Assembly: GCF_004193775.1 (NCBI RefSeq)
Contig: NC_041004.1
Coordinates: 5,417,309-5,481,308 of the forward strand
Origin: Glycine soja
Lineage: Eukaryota > Streptophyta > Magnoliopsida > Fabales > Fabaceae
Direction: 5' to 3'
Length of the DNA: 64,000 nt
Every line of letters starts with the position of its first letter. The first letter of the stretch is position 1. The translations under genes and the position numbers were made by a program. This document shows, piece by piece, positions 58,024-64,000 of this stretch. Below the pieces are notes generated by a model. It saw only the letters and a program-made list of their open reading frames with translations, was not told where the DNA came from and made no database searches.

Positions 58024-59302
58024 CTTTTAAAATAATTCTTTTTTTCTTACATACCTAACCACTTTAATTCATATTTTTTGTTATCTCTTTTCTACTCTCT
58101 TTAATCTAAACCAAACAACCTTTGGTGTTTCTTGATTTGAGTGTTTATTTTTCAAACATAATTTTCATTTTCAAGATTTATAAAATATGTATAGAGAAGA
58201 AAATATTTTAAGAGACCACTGTATTTTTACTTTAAAAAAAGACTAAAAAAATGATTTATTGTTTTCAATTTTGGGTCTATTTTTTAAATTATCTCCAAAG
58301 AAAATATTTTTAAAATTTTAAATTAACCTGTTTTTACTCTTATTTTTTATTTTCTTAGAAAATGAAAACAAAAAACACTCAAAGTGTTACTTTACTTTTT
58401 ACTCTTTTTCAACTCTTTTCATTTTCTTTCACTCCTCACATTTTCATTCTTTTTCATTCCACTCTATCAAACACAATGTAAATGAATATCTTCTTTATTT
58501 TAATTTCCCCCCCCCCCCCCCTCCTAAATTTTATACTGTTTAAAACTTTCATCCAAGTGAAATTTGACTCCTATAGTTTTATTTTGATACTTTACTCCTA
58601 TAGTTTTATTGTTGGGATAAAAAAAATTAAGCCCACATTTTATTGTATTTTTCTTAACTAATCAATTTTGACTTTTTTTCCATATTTTTTTAAACCATGT
58701 AATTGAGGTCATGGACTCTCTAGTAGGATCCTAAGGTCTCAAAAGTTGTGTTCCTTTAGACCATTTGAGACTAATCTTCATTCAACGACTCACATTTAAA
58801 ATTATTCTCCAAAAATATGTTGAGAATCAAACATCTCTTATTATAAACTTAACATGCCAAATTAGTAACATTTATTGAGTTTTCCCCTTCTAATTCATTT
58901 TAAAGAATTTTTTAATAAGTAAAATTTTATTCAAATGACAAATAAAGACAATCGATCTCTATATATATGATCAATACATCGATAAAAAAAAGTGTACTAA
59001 ACATTATTTTTCTTTGTCTTAAACTATTTATTTAACGTTTGTTGTTTTCTACAAGAAACAAGTTTTGATGTATGTTATATTGAAACTTGTTTCTTATAAA
59101 AATGACAGGAAGTAGTGCTATAGAACACAATATATAGTTAACAATGAAAAAAATTCAAATCACATCGCATGTTAAAAAAGATAAACAAAATGAATTTTTC
59201 ACCTTCTTAAAAGAGAACTGAACTTGATATTGTGAATTGAAATATCATATGTAAGAATGCAAAATAAATAACTTATTCATAAACTTTGGTCATGCTTAAC
59301 TG

Positions 59303-59307
<5 letters not shown>
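57459..59307. other. AT-rich intergenic DNA with simple repeats
   Basis: Contains a TAA trinucleotide repeat (57966-58021) and a C run (58507-58521). From about 58872 on it shares sequence with 31773 onward (3' flank of the SABATH duplicate). No gene seen. Confidence 0.55.
57966..58021. repeat. TAA trinucleotide microsatellite
   Basis: About 18 uninterrupted TAA/ATA units. Confidence 0.95.

Positions 59308-59372
<65 letters not shown>
59308..59372. repeat. AT dinucleotide microsatellite in SABATH 3' UTR
   Basis: About 32 AT units ending three bases after the SABATH stop codon (TGA at 59378-59376 on the - strand). The related pseudogene at 32.2 kb has no such repeat at this place. Confidence 0.95.
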
Positions 59373-59375
<3 letters not shown>

Positions 59376-62155
59376 TCAAGAATGTTTGGTCAAGGTGACT
59401 ACTACATTAGTATACTCCAACGTCTCCACCTCAATGAGTTGGGCAACCAGATTTGCGTATCTTGAGAACAACTCATCCATGATATCTTCGCTAAACTCAG
59501 CTGACAAGATAGGTTCCAAAACAGCTCTGATAGACTTAGCTATAAACTCCCCTCTTATTTTGCTGTCAAGAATACCATCATCAACTTCCTCTTCAAGGTT
59601 TGCGTCCCAACCTATTTTGATAGTTTTTAATGTTTGAAGGGTAAAAGATCCTTCTCTTTCAATCACTTGTCCAACTTCTTCTGCTGAAGGACCATATATA
59701 GGTAAATCAAAGAAGTCCAATTTTTCCTCTTCAACCAGACCCTACCAATCATAACAAATCTTTATTCAATCAAATAAAACAATGCAACTTTATTTTCCCA
59801 TTGCTGTCTAGAGTCTCTTATATTGCTGGTTTTTGAAAACATAAATATATACCTCAAGAAGTCAGGAACAATATCCAATACAACACAATATGCATAAATA
59901 ATAATTAAAAAAAATTAAAATATGACAGTTATTTTTTATTTTGAGTCACATAATTACTTTTTGTAATACATGATTATCGCTAGTACAAGAAAATTTTGTA
60001 TACACTAAAAAATATCAAATATGAGTTTTTCTACTAAATAAGTTATTTTGTCATGTGTAAATGAAGCAGGATATTTCAACTTTGTGTCAATTCCTATGGA
60101 TTAAAATACCACAGCTATAAACCAACATATAAGTTATTATAATAAAATTCTAGTCTTAAATCAAATTGAGAAATCAGAGTTTTAAAACTCAACACAAATC
60201 ATTTTAGATATAATAAAATGTTACTATAATTTATCTAGTTATTGTGGAATTCTAATATGTATGATATGAAAATAAAAGGAAAATAATTATAAAGTACAGT
60301 TAGTGTGGTTTGTGAAGTCCTTGGCTTGGATACGTGTCCAATACACATTAAAATTAATACTATTTTAAATTGAAGTGTTAGTGCATTTTTTGGCTTAACT
60401 TCATCAACCCTCATTAATTGCTTACCTCTTGGACCATACCGTTGAGTACCATACCAATTACCTCTGCAGGATTATTAATTTTTCGAGTTTTATCTCTGCC
60501 AATGAAAGTAAGTACCATAATACCACCCGATCTTAGTTCCTCCGAGCGTGACTTTAGAAAAAGTTTGAAATCCTTTTCAAATTGCTTGAAGTATGCTTCA
60601 TAGACTGAAGAAGAGCTTGTACTTGTTATATAAACATTTCCCTTGTTGAGTGGTATAGCTATGTTGCTCGAAGTTTTTGGTGCCTGATAACATAGGAAGC
60701 TAGGTTGAATCAAAGCAATTAACTTAGTGTTTGTAAAGCCACATATATCTGTTCTTAAATGCTTGAGAGATAGCACTTTTTGTGTACATGTATGGTTAAG
60801 ATTTCAAATGAAATAACTATGTATCATATAATGATTTAACTAACCTGAGATAGCCAATGGAGACTGTAAGAAGAATGAAAGAAGTGGATGTAATTATCAG
60901 GAAAAAGCCTCCCATAAAAGCTCCCCGGTGTTGCATGAATAAAGCATGTTCCAAAATTGCCTCTTTTTTCTTGATGTATACTTTGGTAGAAGTCTGGAAT
61001 TAATTTGATGATGGAATTGAAATCATTTCCGAATAGATCATTGAGGTAAATTTGGAATACACGTGGCACACGCTTGTTTAAGCTCAGGCTAGCATTATAC
61101 ATGATGTTCAAGATATTTGACATAGTTATCAGTGCATTGGGTCCTGAAGAACAACCTAAATCTGCTATCTTACAGCAGCTTTCAATATTTATGTTGGACA
61201 TCATCCGCTTCACATTCTCTTCAAGTATGATTTTCACTTTCATTGCCACTTTTCTCTGCATGGAATTTAATTTGGGTCAGTATTGTATAATGTTGAATAT
61301 AGGAATAAAATGAAAATGAAAATGAAATTAGTTGAGCTTATAATTAACTTCCTACTAGTTTTCTCCACATTTTTATCTTCATAATGCTATAATTCTTTTT
61401 TTTTTAACTTTTTTTATGTCATTTTACAGTTATTAAATAATTTAATAGATAATTTTATCATATATTTATAATTTAATTAATTAGATAATCAACTTTCAAA
61501 AACTTATAAATTTTTGAGATGGCTGAAACAAATTTTTCACTAGTTAGATGAATAATATGTAAAATGCACATTTAAAATAAAGAAAATAAAAATAATATTA
61601 AGAATATACTTAATTTAGAAAGTTGGGAGAGTACTGATAATCACATTCTCTGAATTGGGGCATTCTAATTTATAATAGTTAAGTAGTACCTACAACATCC
61701 CCTCAACTAATTAACAAGACGCAAAGGGGCACCTTGGTTTCTTCTCGATATATATGCCGAAAACGCAAGTACCAATTATGTTGAGTAAGATCACGAATCT
61801 TACTAACAATAGAATGATAATTAAAAAAAATATTATTAGATGAATTTTGAAAAATAATAAAAATATTAAAGAAAATTCAACTGCATTAATCAAGTATTAA
61901 TATTTTTTTCAATTATGAGAGCATTTTTCCAACAACATCAAAAGGTTTGCAGCAAAATCTTGTTTAGCGAATTCGCTATAAAAGAAATCCCTCTCATTTA
62001 GGTTGTAAGAAAAAAAGACATGATATTTTTTTTAATAAAATTAAGACAAAAAGACATTATACCTGAAGTAAGGAGTTTTTTGCATAGCTTGTTTCTCTCA
62101 AGCCATCCTTCATGTGAAGCACTCGCTCTGTTGCCATTAAATAATTAGTTGACAT
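59376..62155 (-). CDS. SABATH carboxyl methyltransferase, four exons
   Basis: Transfers a methyl group from S-adenosylmethionine to a carboxyl (salicylate, benzoate, jasmonate or similar), giving a volatile methyl ester. Exons on the - strand: 62155-62063, 61255-60845, 60683-60426, 59741-59376; all GT-AG, all phase 0, total 375 residues, a normal length. The N-terminus [20 protein letters not shown] with [11 protein letters not shown] is the conserved SAM-binding start; [12 protein letters not shown] is the SAM pocket; [12 protein letters not shown] has Phe where Pro is usual; [13 protein letters not shown] and [10 protein letters not shown] form the substrate pocket. The His of SLHWLS is found in jasmonate and benzoate/salicylate enzymes, while strict salicylate enzymes have Met there. 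The C-terminus matches the family ([17 protein letters not shown]). I see no break, so it is probably functional; the substrate cannot be set from sequence. Confidence 0.92.
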
Positions 62156-62210
62156 GGACACTATACAATGCAAACAATATTATGTTAGTTTAAGGAAGCT
62201 AGCGTCAACA

Positions 62211-62222
62211 TTTATATAAAGC
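62211..62222 (-). promoter_or_regulatory. TATA box of the SABATH gene
   Basis: CTTTATATAAAT on the - strand lies about 56-67 bases before the start codon at 62155, a fitting place for a short 5' leader. Confidence 0.55.
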
Positions 62223-62365
62223 ACTCCAATGTTTAGGATGAGTTTGAATCGTTCTCACTTTCTGTCTCACCTAAAAAATGTACGAGTGGCGTTGGGAGGA
62301 TTAGAAAGCTTAGCACGTTTCTTTTTTTTTCTTTAACTAAATGTAACACGCCTCTTTATTAGTCA

Positions 62366-62606
62366 TGTTAGGGATATGATAGATGAGAAAATGTGTATGT
62401 TAGTAGTCAATTAGTTAGATAGTTAGGATAACTAATTGTTACTTAAGAAACTACAAATAATCAATTAGAGGAAAGTTAGAATGGGGAATTAGGAAATGGA
62501 GGATGGTGAGACATTGAAACTCATTTGTATTCTATCTTGGGTGTTGGAGGTAACAAAATAATAATAATGCACATTCTCTTCCTCTGTTTCTGGTCCAGTT
62601 CTATCA
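62366..62606 (+). repeat. 5' LTR of the Ty3 element
   Basis: 241 bp, TG to CA, followed after two bases by the primer site. Short LTRs like this occur in some chromovirus-type plant Ty3 clades; the clade is not decided here. Confidence 0.75.
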
Positions 62607-62608
62607 AC

Positions 62609-62620
62609 TGGTATTAGAGC
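62609..62620 (+). promoter_or_regulatory. Primer-binding site (tRNA-iMet type)
   Basis: TGGTATTAGAGC matches TGGTATCAGAGC with one change, directly after the LTR. Confidence 0.8.
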
Positions 62621-62647
62621 TTCGATCTAGGAGCGTGGGAACAGTTA

Positions 62648-63934
62648 ATGGTTACAAAGGTGAACACGAGAATGGAGACACACATGGAAGCCATGGAGAA
62701 GGCGATAGAGGAGAATCGCGAAGAGATGGAGGCACGACTAAGTTTGATAGAAGGGATTATGCCGCGATTAGCAACACCATGGGAGAGAAAGCCTCCCGAA
62801 TTGAACGCTCACGTGGACAATTTGATAAGAGGGAATAAGGGGAACACTGTGTAGGGCAGAAATTAGACATGGCAATGGGGCGAGGCGGGGACGGGTATTG
62901 TCTCCCCAATTTTCGACCCCGACTCTCCAACATATCCCCATACCCGTACCCAATATCCGACGGGTTAAAATTTATTATCCCATCCCTGTACCTATTGGGT
63001 ATCGGGTATTCCCGACCCGTCCCGTACCCGATTCAAATTAGAAGAATAATTTTTTTGTAAAGAAAATATTAAAAATTTGATTTTAGAAAAAATAATTTGA
63101 TTGTTAAACATTTATTTTTAACTACTTATATACCAATAAATTTATTATAATGCATATGTCTACAAAAATTGTTAAGAAAATAATATTAAATTATGTAAAA
63201 ATTCTAAAATAAAATTAACTAGTAATAAAAATTCTAGGCTTTTTGATTAAATTATGCAAAAATTCTAGAACGGATCCGGGTTCGGGGTCGGGCGGATGTA
63301 GTAATCCCATACTCATACCCGTAGTCGTATCCAACTTTTGCTTATCGGAGAAAACTCGAACCTGAACCCATATCCGGTCAACTCAGGTATTACCCGTCAA
63401 AGTCGGGACGGATTCAGACGGGTACCCACGAGTACGGGTTTTCTTGCCATGTCTAGCAGCAATCAGTGGAGAACTCTTGAAATGTCAATATTTGAGGGAG
63501 AAGATCCGATGGGTTGGTTAACGAAGATAAAAAAGTATTTTCGGTTGTAAGTTGTAAGAGAAGAAGATAAGCTTGAACCAATGATGGTTGCCATGGATGA
63601 AGAAGCTTTAGGGTGGTTCCAATGGTGGGAATCTTGGAACCCAAACCATTCTTGGGAAGGGTTCAAGATCGCAATCTCCCAAAGGTTTCAAGCTTCTAAC
63701 CTAGGGAATCCTTTTCAGGCATTGTTGGCACTAGAACAGGAAAAAGCAGTGCAAGAATTCATAGGCCAATTCGAGAAGCATGTCGGAATGGTGAAGGGGT
63801 TGGAGGAACCGTTTCTGGTGAAGGTGTTTCTTAAAGGGCTAAAAGAAGAGATCAACACTAAGGTAAGGCTCTATGAACCAAAAAACTTGATGGAATCTAT
63901 GGTCAAGGCTTGTAAGGTAGAAGATAAGAATTAG
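62648..63934 (+). pseudogene. Ty3 gag, interrupted by a MITE and stops
   Basis: Starts MVTKVNTRMETHMEAMEKAI with a coiled-coil N-terminus, meets an in-frame TAG at 62852, then the MITE. On the far side, in the same frame once the MITE and one target copy are removed, come RTLEMSIFEGEDPMGWLTKI, a TAA near 63548, and the retrotransposon gag core MMVAMDEEALGWFQWWESWN, FKIAISQRFQASNLGNPFQA and EEPFLVKVFLKGLKEEIN. It stops at 63932-63934. This is the capsid part of a dead Ty3 copy. Confidence 0.85.
62864..63455. mobile_element. hAT-type MITE
   Basis: 592 bp with terminal inverted repeat TAGACATGGCAA and flanking 8-bp direct repeats GCAGAAAT (62856-62863) and GCAGCAAT (63456-63463), one base apart. 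The 8-bp duplication fits the hAT superfamily. Subterminal parts are rich in ACCCGTACCC and CGGGTA motifs; the middle is AT-rich. No gene. Confidence 0.85.
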
Positions 63935-64000
63935 GTCTTAGGAAAATTACCCGTGAGTAATACTAAGGGGTATAATTTTTAGAAACCCAGTTATTTGGGT
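63935..64000 (+). other. Continuation of Ty3 element at the window edge
   Basis: Only 66 bases; no domain can be identified. Confidence 0.4.

Larger units (their letters stand above)
62366..64000 (+). mobile_element. Short-LTR Ty3 retrotransposon, 5' part (runs off the window)
   Basis: LTR 62366-62606 (TGTTAGGGATATG to GTTCTATCA), a tRNA-iMet-type primer site at 62609-62620, then gag. A hAT-type MITE (62864-63455) interrupts the gag. Protease and later domains would lie beyond the window. Confidence 0.82.

Overview
The window is nuclear DNA from a flowering plant. It has AT-rich intergenic stretches, GT-AG introns, LTR retrotransposons of both Ty1/copia and Ty3 type, MITEs, a tRNA-derived SINE and a CACTA transposon. 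The repeat families (LTRs carrying palindromes centred on TAATCGATTA, LTRs rich in GCGCTAAGCGC, the gag types) and the gene content fit a legume. Glycine (soybean or a close relative) is my inference from recognition, not from a database search.

Three protein-coding genes look intact. (1) A nine-exon SCAR/WAVE-family actin regulator lies on the + strand (2916-9954) and joins cleanly into a 1688-residue protein with an N-terminal SCAR homology domain, a very long disordered exon 6, a WH2-like segment and an acidic Trp-containing tail. (2) A three-exon, 100-residue Sel1/TPR-like small protein lies on the + strand (26661-28027), probably with a spliced 3' UTR. (3) A four-exon SABATH methyltransferase lies on the - strand (62155-59376) and encodes 375 residues. 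Broken genes are a partial SABATH duplicate (32210-33850), a TIR-NBS-LRR resistance-gene relic (47154-48990) and a pectinesterase-inhibitor fragment captured inside a terminal-inverted-repeat element (11290-11660).

Layout: 1-2.8 kb AT-rich upstream DNA with a degenerate Tourist-like MITE; 2.8-10.7 kb SCAR gene; 11.0-11.8 kb TIR element with the captured fragment; 12-14.5 kb decayed PIF/Harbinger transposon; 15-17.7 kb AT-rich; 17.7-23.7 kb complete but decayed copia element with matching 5-bp target duplications and a SINE in its 3' LTR; 24-26.6 kb intergenic; 26.6-30.7 kb small Sel1-like gene; 30.7-31.5 kb MITE; 31.8-33.9 kb SABATH pseudogene; 34.4-36.1 kb solo LTR; 36.5-46.6 kb nested and rearranged Ty3 gag-protease fragments and LTRs, all mostly on the - strand; 47-49 kb TNL pseudogene; 51.5-53.6 kb copia remnant split by a second solo LTR inverted relative to the first; 53.7-57.5 kb non-autonomous CACTA element carrying captured sequence and an array of alternating hairpins; 59.4-62.2 kb SABATH gene; 62.4 kb to the end, a short-LTR Ty3 element interrupted by a hAT-type MITE and running off the window.

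I found no clearly new biological system. The most unusual structures are the CACTA element with its eight-fold hairpin array and captured pieces, the pectinesterase-inhibitor capture, and the SABATH intact/pseudogene pair whose inactivating changes can be read directly.
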